From contig NZ_JAMZEC010000001.1 in the NCBI RefSeq assembly GCF_024172185.1, forward strand, positions 5,228,001 to 5,292,000: DNA of 64,000 nucleotides. Direction: 5' to 3'. How positions within the stretch are numbered: position 1 is the stretch's first letter; every line of letters begins with the position of its first letter. The position numbers and the translations under genes were made by a program. This DNA is from Nonomuraea roseoviolacea subsp. carminata (GTDB lineage Bacteria > Actinomycetota > Actinomycetes > Streptosporangiales > Streptosporangiaceae). The notes under the pieces are model-generated. The model was not told the origin of the DNA, did no database searches, and saw only the letters and a program-made list of their open reading frames with translations. Below are positions 49,513-57,469 of the stretch, in pieces.

Positions 49513-52185
49513 GTGGCCGACGGCCTTCGGCGGTCACTGAGCGAGTTCGAGACGGGATGGGCGACGACTGTGATCCGCTGGCGTGATCCACGTGCACCGC
49601 TGACCGCCGCCGCGGCGACCGGTGTGGCTGGGTTCGCGGCTGCGCTCCTCGTGGGCGGTCAGACCTCGGTCACCGGCGCGGTCGCCGGCGTCCTCGCGGC
49701 GCTGCTCGCCGCCGTCTCCCTGCTCACCACCTCCGCGCGGCTGGGCGACCACCGCGCGACGGCGACGGGCACCCGCTGGATGGGCGGCGGCGCCGTCGTC
49801 TGGGCCGGCGGCGTGGCCCTGCGGCCGGTCGCCGAGAACACCGGCCTCATGGTGAGCTTCGCCGACCTGCTCGTCCTGGTCGGCACTGTCCTGCTGGCCG
49901 GCGGCGCGCTCATCGCGAGCGGCCGTTCCCTGTCGGGCACCGCCGTTTTACGGCTCGTCACGGACTCCTACCTGTGCGCGGTCTCGCTGTTCCTGATCGG
50001 CTGGGTGGTGGCGCTGCGCCGGGTGTACGAGCAGGCGGACCCGGCGACGTTCACCTTCACCATGCTCCCGCCGATGCTGGCGCTGCTCGTGACCTGCGCG
50101 GCGGTGCCGTCGGCCGTCAGGGGGCGCGCGGCGCCGCCGGCCGTGGCCGGGGTGGGGGTGCTGGCCACCACCACGGTCGCCGGGATCGCCGAGGCCGTCG
50201 CCCGGCTGACCGACACCGTGCCGCCGGTGTGGAGCGTCATGCTCGCGCCGATGGCGTTCCTGCTGCTGGCCGCCGTGCCGTGGGCGGTGCGCGAGTCCGG
50301 TCCGCCGTCCGGCGGGACGTCGGTCGGCAACGTGATCGCGCTCGTGCCGCTGGTGCTCGTGGGCGTGGCCACCGTCACGCTGCTCGTCCACCTGGCGGGC
50401 ATGCGGGCCTTCCAGCCGGTCACCGGCGTGGTGCTGCTGGCGGGCTCGGCGGTCCTGCTGCTGCTGTTCCGGGTGTTCGTGCTGTCGGGCGCCAACGTCC
50501 GGCTGCGCCGCCTGGTCGCGCTCGGCGACCGGCAGCTGCGCGAGCTGGCCGAGAGCACCGGCGACGTGGTCCTGCTCTGTGACTACGAGGGCATCGTGCG
50601 CGAGATCGGCGCCGGCGTCGAGGTCACCTACGGCTACCGCCCCGACGACCTGGTCGGTGGCACGATCTTCGAGTACATCCATCCCGAGGACGTGCCGGGC
50701 ATCCAGGCGGCGCTGCGCGCGATGGGCTTCGACGACGAGGGCGGCAGCCCCGGCGCCTGCATGATCGCCTGCCGGGTGCGGGCCGCCGACGGCACCTGGC
50801 GGCCGACCGAGTCGGTCGCCACCCGCCACGTGGGCGGCGAGGACCTGCTGCTCGTCACCACGCGCGACGTGAGCGACGAGGAGGCCCTGCGCAACCAGGT
50901 GGCCCACCTGACCTTCCACGACGGCGTCACCGGCCTGCCCAACCGCGCCTACTTCGAGGAGCGCACCCGCGAGGTGCTCTCCGGCCGCGCCGGCCAGGTC
51001 GCGGTCATCTTCCTCGACCTCGACGGGTTCACCTCGGTCAACGACTCCGTGGGCCACGCCAGCGGCGACTACCTGCTCGGGCAGGCCGCCCGCCGGCTGC
51101 GCGGCGCCGTACGAGCCGACGACACGCTCGCCCGGTGGGGCGGCGACGAGTTCGCGGTGCTCGTGGAGACCGGGGGAGAGGCGCAGATCGCCGTCGACAT
51201 GGCCGAGCGGCTGCTGCGGGCGGTCTCGCAGGAGCCGTTCCGGGTGGCCGACCGCGACGTGGCGCTGACCGCCAGCGTGGGCGTCGCCTTCGCCGAGGAC
51301 GAGCTGCCCGCCGGCGACCTCATCCGCAACGCCGACGTGGCCATGGCCCGGGCCAAGGAGCTCGGCGGGCGCCGGGTCGAGGTGTTCGCCGCGCAGATGC
51401 ACGCCGACGTGGTGCGCCGCCTGGAGCTGGCCGCCGACCTGCAGCGGGCGTTGATCGAGCAGCAGTTCGCCATCGAGTACCAGCCGGTCGTGGACCTGGC
51501 CACCTCCCGCGTGACCGCCGTCGAGGCGCTGGTGCGCTGGTGGCGCGGGTCGGTGTTCGTACCGCCGGAGCAGTTCCTCGGCCCGGCCGAGGACACCGGG
51601 CTCATCGTGCCGCTGAGCGAGTGGATCCTGCGCGAGGCGTGCCGCGAGGTGGCCGCCTGGCGGGCCTCCTCCTGGGACATCGGCCTGTCGGTCAACCTGT
51701 CGGCCCGGCAGATCACCGCGCCGCGCTTCGTCGAGACGGTCGAGGAGGCGCTGAGCGAGAGCGGGCTGCCCGCCTCGGCGCTCACCCTGGAAGTGATCGA
51801 GGAGATGCTCGTCGAGGACGCCGAGGAGACCATCCGGCGCCTGTCGGAGCTGCGCGCCCTCGGCGTGCGGCTGGCGATCGACGACTTCGGCACCGGGTAC
51901 GCCTCGCTGGCGTTCCTGCGGCAGCTCCCCGTCGACATGATCAAGATAGACCCGTCGTTCGTGTCCGGGCTGGGCCGCGACGACACCCTCACCCTGCTCA
52001 CCCGGACCATCGTCCGGCTCGGCCACGACCTCGGGCTCATCGTGGTCGCCGAGGGGATCGAGCGGCCCGAGCAGCTCGAACTCCTCCGTGAGATGGGCTG
52101 CACCCGAGGCCAGGGCTTCCTCGTGGCCAGGCCGATGGCGGCCCGCGGAGTGGACTCGCTGATGAGGACTAGTCTCACGGTGTGA
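49513..52185 (+). CDS. Membrane PAS-GGDEF-EAL protein (c-di-GMP cyclase/phosphodiesterase)
   Basis: An 890-residue bifunctional c-di-GMP enzyme. About residues 28-330 hold nine or ten hydrophobic helices. A PAS domain (about 345-465: LAESTGDVVLLCDYEGIVRE, YGYRPDDLVGGTIFEYIHPE) precedes GGDEF (about 470-625) with intact ARWGGDEFAVLV and an RADD inhibitory site exactly five residues before it. The EAL domain (about 640-885) keeps AVEALVRW, NLSARQI, LEVIEEMLV, DDFGTGYASL, KIDPSF and VAEGIERPEQ. Codon 146 is a rare TTA. The neighbour ilvB has its own attenuated promoter. A Streptomyces GGDEF-EAL gene occupies the same position before ilvB (from memory). Confidence 0.92.
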   Translation: MADGLRRSLSEFETGWATTVIRWRDPRAPLTAAAATGVAGFAAALLVGGQTSVTGAVAGVLAALLAAVSLLTTSARLGDHRATATGTRWMGGGAVVWAGGVALRPVAENTGLMVSFADLLVLVGTVLLAGGALIASGRSLSGTAVLRLVTDSYLCAVSLFLIGWVVALRRVYEQADPATFTFTMLPPMLALLVTCAAVPSAVRGRAAPPAVAGVGVLATTTVAGIAEAVARLTDTVPPVWSVMLAPMAFLLLAAVPWAVRESGPPSGGTSVGNVIALVPLVLVGVATVTLLVHLAGMRAFQPVTGVVLLAGSAVLLLLFRVFVLSGANVRLRRLVALGDRQLRELAESTGDVVLLCDYEGIVREIGAGVEVTYGYRPDDLVGGTIFEYIHPEDVPGIQAALRAMGFDDEGGSPGACMIACRVRAADGTWRPTESVATRHVGGEDLLLVTTRDVSDEEALRNQVAHLTFHDGVTGLPNRAYFEERTREVLSGRAGQVAVIFLDLDGFTSVNDSVGHASGDYLLGQAARRLRGAVRADDTLARWGGDEFAVLVETGGEAQIAVDMAERLLRAVSQEPFRVADRDVALTASVGVAFAEDELPAGDLIRNADVAMARAKELGGRRVEVFAAQMHADVVRRLELAADLQRALIEQQFAIEYQPVVDLATSRVTAVEALVRWWRGSVFVPPEQFLGPAEDTGLIVPLSEWILREACREVAAWRASSWDIGLSVNLSARQITAPRFVETVEEALSESGLPASALTLEVIEEMLVEDAEETIRRLSELRALGVRLAIDDFGTGYASLAFLRQLPVDMIKIDPSFVSGLGRDDTLTLLTRTIVRLGHDLGLIVVAEGIERPEQLELLREMGCTRGQGFLVARPMAARGVDSLMRTSLTV

Positions 52186-52203
52186 GACACGTGTCCCATC
52201 AAG

Positions 52204-52234
52204 TTGACACCCACCCGCGGCGAGGGACTATGGT
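52204..52234 (+). promoter_or_regulatory. Promoter of the ilvBNC leader
   Basis: TTGACA (52,204-52,209) and TATGGT (52,229-52,234) are 19 bases apart. The start point would fall at or near 52,241, the A of the leader peptide ATG, making the leader peptide mRNA leaderless as in other actinobacterial ilv operons. Confidence 0.6.
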
Positions 52235-52240
52235 GAGGCC

Positions 52241-52291
52241 ATGCTTCGCATGCAGATCCTCGTAGTACTTCGCCGGCGCGCAGGCCGATAG
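52241..52291 (+). CDS. ilv leader peptide (branched-chain amino acid attenuator)
   Basis: A 16-codon frame encodes MLRMQILVVLRRRAGR and then TAG. The run Ile-Leu-Val-Val-Leu is the control segment: scarcity of charged branched-chain tRNAs stalls the ribosome there. It has no ribosome-binding site, in line with a leaderless start. The last codons overlap the left arm of the first hairpin (52,274-52,315), so ribosome position decides which RNA structure forms before ilvB. Confidence 0.85.
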   Translation: MLRMQILVVLRRRAGR

Positions 52292-52315
52292 CGAAGCACT
52301 TCGACCTGCGCGCCG
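52274..52315 (+). promoter_or_regulatory. ilv attenuator, first hairpin
   Basis: CGGCGCGCAGG (52,274-52,284) pairs perfectly with CCTGCGCGCCG (52,305-52,315). The left arm lies inside the leader peptide and the last base of the right arm is the first base of the terminator stem, so the two compete. Confidence 0.65.
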
Positions 52316-52356
52316 CCCCTTGGTCCCGCCTCTCCGGTGGGGCAGGGGCATTTTTT
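52315..52356 (+). terminator. ilv attenuator terminator
   Basis: GCCCCT...AGGGGC with an inner CCCGCC/GGTGGG stem is followed by six T residues, a classical intrinsic terminator 38 bases before ilvB. It is unusual in this genome for having a real U-tract. Confidence 0.8.
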
Positions 52357-52393
52357 ATGTCCTCACGAGACAGCCACGCAAGGAAACGAGCCG

Positions 52394-54133
52394 ATGACCG
52401 AACGGATGACAGGTGCACAGGCCCTCGTCAGGGCTCTGGAGCACGTCGGAGTCGACACCGTGTTCGGGATCCCGGGCGGCGCCATCCTCCCGGCCTACGA
52501 TCCCCTCTACGACTCGACCAAGGTCCGGCACGTGCTCGTACGGCACGAGCAGGGCGCGGGCCACGCGGCCGAGGGCTACGCCCAGGCGACCGGCCGGGTC
52601 GGCGTCTGCATGGCGACCAGCGGCCCCGGCGCCACCAACCTGGTGACGCCGCTGGCCGACGCCTACATGGACTCCGTGCCGATCGTGGCGATCACGGGAC
52701 AGGTGGCCAGCAAGGCGATCGGCACCGACGCCTTCCAGGAAGCGGACATCTCCGGCATCACGATGCCGATCACCAAGCACAACTTCCTGGTCACCGACCC
52801 GGCCGACATCGCCCGCACGATCATGGAGGCGTTCCACATCGCCTCCACCGGCCGCCCCGGCCCCGTGCTCGTGGACATCTCCAAGGACGCCCTCCAGGCC
52901 GAGACGACCTTCTCCTGGCCGCCGGTCATGCAGCTGCCCGGCTACCGTCCCGTCACCCGGCCCCACTCCAAGCAGATCCGCGAGGCCGCCAAGCTGATCG
53001 CCGAGGCGCGGCGCCCGGTCCTGTACGTCGGCGGCGGCGTCAACAAGGCCGGCGCGGCCCCCGAGCTGCGCCGCCTGGCCGAGCTGACCGAGATCCCCGT
53101 GGTCACCACGCTGATGGCGCGCGGCACGTTCCCCGACAGCCACCCCCAGCACCTGGGCATGCCCGGCATGCACGGCACCGTGGCCGCGGTCGGCGCGCTG
53201 CAGAAGGCCGACCTGCTCATCGGCCTGGGCGTGCGCTTCGACGACCGGGTGACCGGCGACCTGGAGACGTTCGCGCCGTACGCGAAGGTGGTCCACGCCG
53301 ACATCGACCCGGCCGAGATCTCCAAGAACCGCCACGCCGACGTGCCGATCGTGGGCGACTGCAAGGAGGTCATCGGCGACCTCATCGCCGCCATCGAGGG
53401 CTCCGACCAGCGGGGCGACTACTCCGCCTGGTGGACGCTGCTCAACGGCTACAAGGAGACCTATCCGCTGGGCTACGACGACTACGACGACGGCTCGCTG
53501 GCGCCGCAGTACGTCATCGAGCGGCTGGGCGCGATCGTCGGCCCCGACGCCTTCTACGTGGCGGGCGTCGGCCAGCACCAGATGTGGGCCTCGCAGTTCG
53601 TCAAGTACGAGAGGCCGGGCTCGTTCATCAACTCGGGCGGCGCCGGCACCATGGGCTTCGCGGTCCCGGCCGCGATGGGCGCCAAGATGGGCCGGCCCGA
53701 GTCCACGGTGTGGGCCATCGACGGCGACGGCTGCTTCCAGATGACCAACCAGGAGCTGGCCACCTGCGCCCTGGAGGGCGTGCCGGTCAAGGTCGCCATC
53801 ATCAACAACGGCAACCTGGGCATGGTCCGCCAGTGGCAGACGCTGTTCTACGACCAGCGTTACTCCAACACCGACCTGCAGTCCGTGCGCCGGATCCCCG
53901 ACTTCGTCAAGCTGGCGGAGGCCTATGGTTGTGTGGGGCTGCGGTGCGAGCGTCCGGAGGACGTCGACGCCATCATCGAGAAGGCCATGGAGATCAACGA
54001 CGTGCCCGTCGTGATCGACTTCGTCGTCCACGCGGACGCGATGGTGTGGCCGATGGTGGCGGCGGGCACCAGCAACGACGACATCAAGATCGCCCGTGAC
54101 ATGGCGCCGACGTGGGAGAACGAGGATGAGTAG
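52394..54133 (+). CDS. ilvB: Acetolactate synthase large (catalytic) subunit
   Basis: A ThDP/FAD enzyme of 579 residues making acetolactate or acetohydroxybutyrate, the first common step to valine, leucine and isoleucine. The substrate/ThDP glutamate is in VLVRHEQGAGHAAEGYAQAT. The ThDP-Mg motif is AIDGDGCFQMTNQELATCAL ending with IINNGN (GDG...NN). The biosynthetic form is indicated by MVRQWQTLFYDQRYS and by the adjacent small subunit. ATG 52,394 is the family start. The gene ends eight bases inside ilvN. It is controlled by the leader-peptide attenuator. Confidence 0.97.
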   Translation: MTERMTGAQALVRALEHVGVDTVFGIPGGAILPAYDPLYDSTKVRHVLVRHEQGAGHAAEGYAQATGRVGVCMATSGPGATNLVTPLADAYMDSVPIVAITGQVASKAIGTDAFQEADISGITMPITKHNFLVTDPADIARTIMEAFHIASTGRPGPVLVDISKDALQAETTFSWPPVMQLPGYRPVTRPHSKQIREAAKLIAEARRPVLYVGGGVNKAGAAPELRRLAELTEIPVVTTLMARGTFPDSHPQHLGMPGMHGTVAAVGALQKADLLIGLGVRFDDRVTGDLETFAPYAKVVHADIDPAEISKNRHADVPIVGDCKEVIGDLIAAIEGSDQRGDYSAWWTLLNGYKETYPLGYDDYDDGSLAPQYVIERLGAIVGPDAFYVAGVGQHQMWASQFVKYERPGSFINSGGAGTMGFAVPAAMGAKMGRPESTVWAIDGDGCFQMTNQELATCALEGVPVKVAIINNGNLGMVRQWQTLFYDQRYSNTDLQSVRRIPDFVKLAEAYGCVGLRCERPEDVDAIIEKAMEINDVPVVIDFVVHADAMVWPMVAAGTSNDDIKIARDMAPTWENEDE

Positions 54134-54650
54134 GCACACGCTGTCCGTGCTTGTGGAGAACAAGCCCGGTGTGCTCGCCAGGGTGTCCGCGCTGTTCAGC
54201 CGGCGCGGGTTCAACATCGACTCGCTGGCGGTCGGGCAGACCGAGCACGACGACATCTCCCGCATGACCATCGTGGTCAACGTCGAGGAGCTGCCGCTGG
54301 AGCAGGTCACCAAGCAGCTCAACAAGCTGGTGAACGTCCTCAAGATCGTCGAGCTCGACCCGGCGCAGTGCGTCCAGCGCGAGCTGATGCTGATCAAGGT
54401 CAAGGCCGACGCCGAGAACCGTTCCAGCGTGCTGGAGCTCGTCCAGCTCTTCCGCGCCCGCTGCGTCGACGTGGCGGCCGACGCCGTGACCATCGAGGTC
54501 ACCGGCACCACCGACAAGCTCGACGCCTTCGTGAAGGTCCTCGAGCCGTTCGGGATCAAGGAGCTCGTCCAGTCGGGCATGGTGGCCATCGGCCGCGGCG
54601 CCCGTTCCATCACCGACCGGTCCCTCAGGGCACTGGACCGTACCGCCTGA
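54126..54650 (+). CDS. ilvN: Acetolactate synthase small (regulatory) subunit
   Basis: The 174-residue regulatory subunit giving valine feedback. The ACT domain is SRHTLSVLVENKPGVLARVS with FSRRGFNIDSLAVGQTEHDD (about residues 2-75). The C-terminal ACT-like half runs to about 165 (RELMLIKVKADAENRSSVLE, VEVTGTTDKLDAF-type segment, RGARSITDRSLRALDRTA). The ATG lies eight bases before the ilvB stop, so synthesis is coupled. It is followed by ilvC after eight bases. Confidence 0.97.
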   Translation: MSRHTLSVLVENKPGVLARVSALFSRRGFNIDSLAVGQTEHDDISRMTIVVNVEELPLEQVTKQLNKLVNVLKIVELDPAQCVQRELMLIKVKADAENRSSVLELVQLFRARCVDVAADAVTIEVTGTTDKLDAFVKVLEPFGIKELVQSGMVAIGRGARSITDRSLRALDRTA

Positions 54651-54658
54651 AAGGTTTA

Positions 54659-55657
54659 ATGCAAGTGACCGAGATCTTCTACGACGATCAGGCCGACCTG
54701 TCGATCATCCAGGGGCGTCACGTGGCCGTGCTGGGGTACGGCAGCCAGGGCCACGCCCACGCGCTCTCCCTGCGTGACTCCGGCGTCGACGTGCGCGTCG
54801 GTCTTCCCGAGGGCTCCAAGAGCCGCGAGAAGGCGGAGAACGACGGCCTGCGCGTCCTCACGCCGTCGGAGGCGGTCGAGGAGGCCGACCTCACGATGAT
54901 CCTGGCGCCGGACCACATCCAGCGCCACCTGTACGCCGAGCACGTCGCGCCCAACCTCGTCGAGGGTGACGCGCTGTTCTTCGGCCACGGCCTCAACATC
55001 CGCTACGGCCTCATCGAGGCGCCCGAGGGCGTCGACGTCTGCATGGTGGCCCCGAAGGGCCCCGGCCACCTCGTGCGCCGTCAGTTCGAGGCGGGCCGCG
55101 GCGTCCCGTGTCTCGTCGCCGTCGAGAAGGACGCCTCCGGCAAGGCGCTCGACCTCGCCCTGTCGTACGCCAAGGGCATCGGCGGCACCCGCGCCGGCGC
55201 GCTCAAGACGACCTTCACCGAGGAGACCGAGACCGACCTGTTCGGCGAGCAGGCCGTGCTGTGCGGCGGCGTGTCCGAGCTGATCAAGGCGGGCTTCGAG
55301 ACCCTGATCGAGGCCGGCTACCAGCCGGAGGTCGCCTACTTCGAGTGCCTGCACGAGATGAAGCTCATCGTCGACCTGATGTACGAGGGCGGCATCTCGA
55401 AGATGTACTGGTCGGTGTCCGACACCGCCGAGTACGGCGGCTACACCCGCGGCCCGCGCGTCATCACCGACGAGACCCGTCAGGAGATGCGCCGCATCCT
55501 CGGCGAGATCCAGGACGGCACCTTCGCCCGGCAGCTCGTCGAGGAGTTCGACGGCGGCCAGAAGGAGTTCCAGCGCCACCGCGAGGAGCTCGCGGGCAAC
55601 CCGATCGAGAAGACGGGCGCCAAGCTGCGTCCGATGATGAGCTGGCTGAAGGCCTAG
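54659..55657 (+). CDS. ilvC: Ketol-acid reductoisomerase (NADP+)
   Basis: The class I enzyme (332 residues) converting acetolactate to dihydroxyisovalerate. It opens MQVTEIFYDDQADLSIIQGR. The cofactor motif is VAVLGYGSQGHAHALSLRDS followed by DVRVGLPEGSKS, whose basic and serine residues favour NADPH. The metal-binding knotted domain shows TFTEETETDLFGEQAVLCGG and VAYFECLHEMKLIVDLMYEG, complete. AAAGG precedes the ATG. It ends the ilvBNC operon; a hairpin follows 21 bases after the stop. Confidence 0.97.
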   Translation: MQVTEIFYDDQADLSIIQGRHVAVLGYGSQGHAHALSLRDSGVDVRVGLPEGSKSREKAENDGLRVLTPSEAVEEADLTMILAPDHIQRHLYAEHVAPNLVEGDALFFGHGLNIRYGLIEAPEGVDVCMVAPKGPGHLVRRQFEAGRGVPCLVAVEKDASGKALDLALSYAKGIGGTRAGALKTTFTEETETDLFGEQAVLCGGVSELIKAGFETLIEAGYQPEVAYFECLHEMKLIVDLMYEGGISKMYWSVSDTAEYGGYTRGPRVITDETRQEMRRILGEIQDGTFARQLVEEFDGGQKEFQRHREELAGNPIEKTGAKLRPMMSWLKA

Positions 55658-55678
55658 TCGGCCGCCCGCCGACGCGGG

Positions 55679-55726
55679 GCCCGCATAGGGTCCCGCGCCG
55701 GCGTACGCGCGCCGGGCCCTACGGGC
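55679..55726 (+). terminator. Terminator after ilvC
   Basis: GCCCG-(CA)-TAGGG pairs with CCCTACGGGC around an inner GCGCCGG/CCGG-rich stem, then TTTC. It separates ilvC from a convergent gene. Confidence 0.55.
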
Positions 55727-55756
55727 TTTCGCGCCGATGTACGCGCGGCGCGAAGC

Positions 55757-56692
55757 TCAGGACGAGGCGTCCACCGGGACGAACGACGCCTCGAACGAGT
55801 TGCGGGCGATCCGGTCGAGCTGCTCGTCCGTCATGCCGAGCTCGTCGCGCAACGCCCGGTAGTTGTCCTCCACGTACCCGCCGAAATAGGCCGGGTCGTC
55901 GGAGTTGACCGTCACCATCAGCCCCTCGTCCAGCATCGCGGGCAGGATGTGCTCGCGCAGCGTGGGCACGACCCGCAGCCGCACGTTCGACAGCGGGCAC
56001 ACCGTCAGCGGGATCCGCTCCTCGCGCAGCCGCGCCACGAGCTCGGGGTCCTCCATCGAGCGGATGCCGTGGTCGACCCGCTCGACCTTGAGCACGTCCA
56101 GCGCCTCCCACACGTAGTCGGGGCCGCCCTCCTCGCCGGCGTGGGCGACCCGCCGCAGCCCCTCTCCGGCGGCGATGTCGAACACGCGCCGGAACAGCGA
56201 CGGCGGGTGCCCCACCTCCGCCGAGTCCAGCCCCACGCCGATGAACTGCTCACGGAACGGCAGCGCCGCGCGCAGCACGGCCTCGGCCTCCTCGGCGCCC
56301 CGGTCGCGCAGGAAGCACAGGATGAGCGCGGACGACACCGGGCTGTCGCCGAGTGCCGCGCTCAGCCCGGAGAAGACCGCCTCCAGCGGGACACCGCGCG
56401 TCAGGTGCGCCTGCGGGTCGAAGAAGATCTCCGCGTGGCGCACGCCCTGCTCCTCGGCGCGGCGCAGGTAGGCGGCGGCGAGGTCGTGGAAATCCTGCTC
56501 GGTGCGGAGCACCGCCATGTTGTCGTAGTAGACGTCCAGGAACGACTGAAGGTCGGCGAAGTCGTAGCGGGCCCGGATCTCCTCGGTGTCGAAGGTGGGC
56601 AGCTCGACCCCGTTGCGCCGGGCGAGCTCGACGACGAGCTCCGGCTCAAGGGTGCCTTCGATGTGCAGGTGGAGTTCCGCTTTGGGCCGCAT
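55757..56692 (-). CDS. Adenosine deaminase family protein, probably adenine deaminase type
   Basis: A 311-residue zinc amidohydrolase. Metal-site segments are AELHLHIEGTLEPELVVELA, AHAGEEGGPDYVWEALDVLK and TVNSDDPAYFGGYVEDNYRA; the catalytic glutamate is in the HAGEE motif. The N-terminal HIEGTLEPEL and the CPLSNVRLRVV segment resemble the adenine-deaminase branch (Pseudomonas PA0148, yeast Aah1) more than true adenosine deaminases, which read H-x-H-L/x-DGA and SSN-type. The most likely reaction is adenine to hypoxanthine, by inference. It stands alone, convergent with ilvC, with no purine operon nearby. Confidence 0.85.
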   Translation of the reverse strand: MRPKAELHLHIEGTLEPELVVELARRNGVELPTFDTEEIRARYDFADLQSFLDVYYDNMAVLRTEQDFHDLAAAYLRRAEEQGVRHAEIFFDPQAHLTRGVPLEAVFSGLSAALGDSPVSSALILCFLRDRGAEEAEAVLRAALPFREQFIGVGLDSAEVGHPPSLFRRVFDIAAGEGLRRVAHAGEEGGPDYVWEALDVLKVERVDHGIRSMEDPELVARLREERIPLTVCPLSNVRLRVVPTLREHILPAMLDEGLMVTVNSDDPAYFGGYVEDNYRALRDELGMTDEQLDRIARNSFEASFVPVDASS

Positions 56693-56799
56693 GGAACCGA
56701 GTAAACCGGACCGGGGGCTGCGGCGATATCGTGCGAACCTCTAAATTGCCGCCCCCTGACCTGGCACAACGCCAAATTTCGGGAAATCGGAAAGGCAAA

Positions 56800-56943
56800 G
56801 GCCTTCACGAGGGAGTCCGATGGGGGGCGCCCAGCGCATTCGCCAGGGAGACCCACTCCCGCACCCGCGTGGCGCAGACCGGCCTTGCGAAACCGACCGG
56901 TGTTGGCGGCACCGCGCCGACGATGAGCCCCGGCCCGTTCTGA
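56800..56943. repeat. Repeat element, compact copy
   Basis: The blocks GCCTTCACGAGGG, CCGATGGGGGGCGCCCAGCG to GACCCACTCCCGCACCCGCG, and GGCACCGCGCCGACGATGAG to CGGCCCGTTCTG recur in the same order and orientation after the small gene, at 57,340-57,352 and 57,470-57,788. They are similar rather than identical, roughly three-quarters by eye. Confidence 0.65.
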
Positions 56944-56985
56944 CATCACTGTCCGAAAAGCCGGATAAATCCCTGACGCCTTCCC

Positions 56986-56991
56986 TAAGAT
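56986..56991 (+). promoter_or_regulatory. Candidate -10 element TAAGAT for the small secreted protein gene
   Basis: TAAGAT ends seven bases before the ATG at 56,999 with no Shine-Dalgarno, another leaderless arrangement. Confidence 0.5.
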
Positions 56992-56998
56992 CATCTCC

Positions 56999-57322
56999 AT
57001 GAAGAAGACGATCATGGCCGTGATGACGGCCGCGACCGTGGGGATCCTCGTTCCCGCCGCCCCCGGCACAGCCTCTGCCGAACCGGTCCCGTCCGGGTGC
57101 CACAGCGGTTGGTACTACCAGAACTACAAGACGTGGGCCAGCTGCGACAGGGGCTCCGGGTACGTGCGAGCCGTCGCCACGTGTCCCACCAGCTCGGGCT
57201 CCAAGAAGGTATACGGCCCGTGGCGCGTGGTGCAGCCGGGCATCGACGGCCAGTCGGTCGCCGTCTGCCCGGACCACAACCGCAAGGCCCTCGCCCACGA
57301 CTGGGACATCAAGAAGTACTGA
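56999..57322 (+). CDS. Small secreted cysteine-containing protein, function unknown
   Basis: A 107-residue precursor. The signal peptide is MKKTIMAVMTAATVGILVPA followed by APGTASA, giving a mature protein of about 80 residues. The mature part has four cysteines (SGCHSGWYY, WASCDRGSGY, VATCPTSSGS, VAVCPDHNR) and several Trp/Tyr, consistent with two disulfides in a small beta-rich fold. Small secreted actinomycete proteins with this spacing are common and uncharacterised. The gene is leaderless and flanked on both sides by copies of a repeat element. Confidence 0.75.
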   Translation: MKKTIMAVMTAATVGILVPAAPGTASAEPVPSGCHSGWYYQNYKTWASCDRGSGYVRAVATCPTSSGSKKVYGPWRVVQPGIDGQSVAVCPDHNRKALAHDWDIKKY

Positions 57323-57391
57323 CAGAACCCCGAAGCAAGGTCTTCACGAGGGGGCGCGCTTCGCGCGATTCGACGTTCAGGCGTGCTCCCC

Positions 57392-57440
57392 AGGGGGCTT
57401 CGCCCCCTTCGACCCCCAGGCGGGGGCCTGCCGGCCCCCG
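57392..57440. terminator. Paired G/C-run hairpins
   Basis: AGGGGGC-TTC-GCCCCCT (57,392-57,408) and CGGGGGCC-TGCC-GGCCCCCG (57,421-57,440) are perfect stem-loops of a type scattered through actinomycete genomes. They may end transcription from the small gene. Confidence 0.4.
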
Positions 57441-57469
57441 CACCCCCGCGACGCCGGCCGCTCAGCGGA

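Larger units (their letters stand above)
56693..56998. other. Intergenic region before the small secreted gene
   Basis: 306 bases without a gene. They contain the first copy of a repeat element (56,800-56,943) and a -10-like TAAGAT at 56,986. Confidence 0.5.
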
